Assembly (NCBI GenBank): GCA_020650975.1
Contig: JAIPMN010051694.1
Span: forward strand, 1-20,068
Direction: 5' to 3'
Length of the DNA stretch: 20,068 nucleotides
Source: Apostichopus californicus
Taxonomy: Eukaryota; Echinodermata; Holothuroidea; Aspidochirotida; Stichopodidae
Shown: positions 20,007 through 20,068 of the stretch, in pieces
Layout of the letters: each line of letters begins with the position of its first letter
How positions within the stretch are numbered: the stretch's first letter is position 1
The notes under the pieces: generated by a model
What the model saw: only the letters and a program-made list of their open reading frames with translations
What the model was told of the DNA's origin: nothing
Databases searched by the model: none
Position numbers and translations under genes: made by a program

Positions 20007-20068
20007 ATCTTCAAAGCTGTCAGGGGAGATACAGGAAGAGGGACAGGGGAGTCGGGGGGGGGGGGGGG
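20007..20068 (+). CDS. Possible exon 8 (partial, runs off the window)
   Basis: After a short intron (about 107 bases), acceptor CCAACCTGCAG ends at 20006. Its first two bases (AT) complete the phase-1 codon from exon 7 as Asp, then LQSCQGRYRKRDRGVG reads open to the end. The exon runs into a 15-base G homopolymer at the window edge, so its end and even its reality are uncertain. Confidence 0.3.
   Translation, partial: MFKAVRGDTGRGTGESGGGG
20054..20068. repeat. Terminal poly-G tract
   Basis: The window ends in 15 consecutive G. This may be a natural homopolymer, or a contig edge or sequencing artefact. Confidence 0.85.

Overview
The window looks like nuclear DNA of an invertebrate animal, most likely a marine deuterostome (echinoderm or hemichordate type). 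This rests on AT-rich long introns with GT/AG sites, a death-effector-domain-like exon, and introns filled with degenerate 'GGTCA/TGACC' repeats. The species assignment is an inference from style, not a match I can verify. There is no sign of prokaryotic organisation, tRNA, rRNA or CRISPR.

My main reading is one plus-strand gene occupying about 2.5 kb to the right edge. Upstream (1-2470) is non-coding DNA with microsatellites. A DR1 nuclear-receptor-like site, a GTGGGCG box and a TATA box (2478-2529) precede a non-coding leader exon (about 2555-2853). Exon 2 (3329-3407) carries the rest of the leader and the ATG. Exon 3 (5368-6310) encodes a complete six-bladed beta-propeller-like domain. After an 8 kb intron, exon 4 (14366-14636) encodes a death-effector-domain (DED)-like helical bundle. 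Exon 5 (16316-16833) and exon 6 (17947-18090) encode a repetitive charged coiled coil, and exon 7 (19815-19899) an acidic segment. A possible exon 8 starts at 20007 and runs into a terminal poly-G tract. Splice phases agree at every proposed junction (2, 0, 1, 0, 0, 1). The gene would therefore encode propeller-DED-coiled coil, an unusual order suggesting a death-fold signalling adaptor or sensor. The weakest link is the propeller-to-DED join: exon 3 could instead end at a stop 36 bases past its donor.

The introns hold several repeat families. The 6626-7060 stretch is a 213-bp tandem duplication. Between 8855 and 14146 lies a mosaic of a non-coding repeat with about 608-bp and 296-300-bp periodicities, dense in AGGTCA half-sites, some arranged as perfect DR4 elements. 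Nested in it at 10262-11980 is a long foldback (inverted-repeat) transposable element, whose empty target site can be read from neighbouring repeat units. A CpG-rich, terminal-inverted-repeat element (about 18093-18728) sits immediately after exon 6 and contributes to its splice donor. A distant relative of the AGGTCA repeat (19102-19757) has the same architecture of terminal inverted repeats plus subterminal hairpins.

All exon calls come from reading frames, splice-site quality and phase. No transcript or homology search was available.
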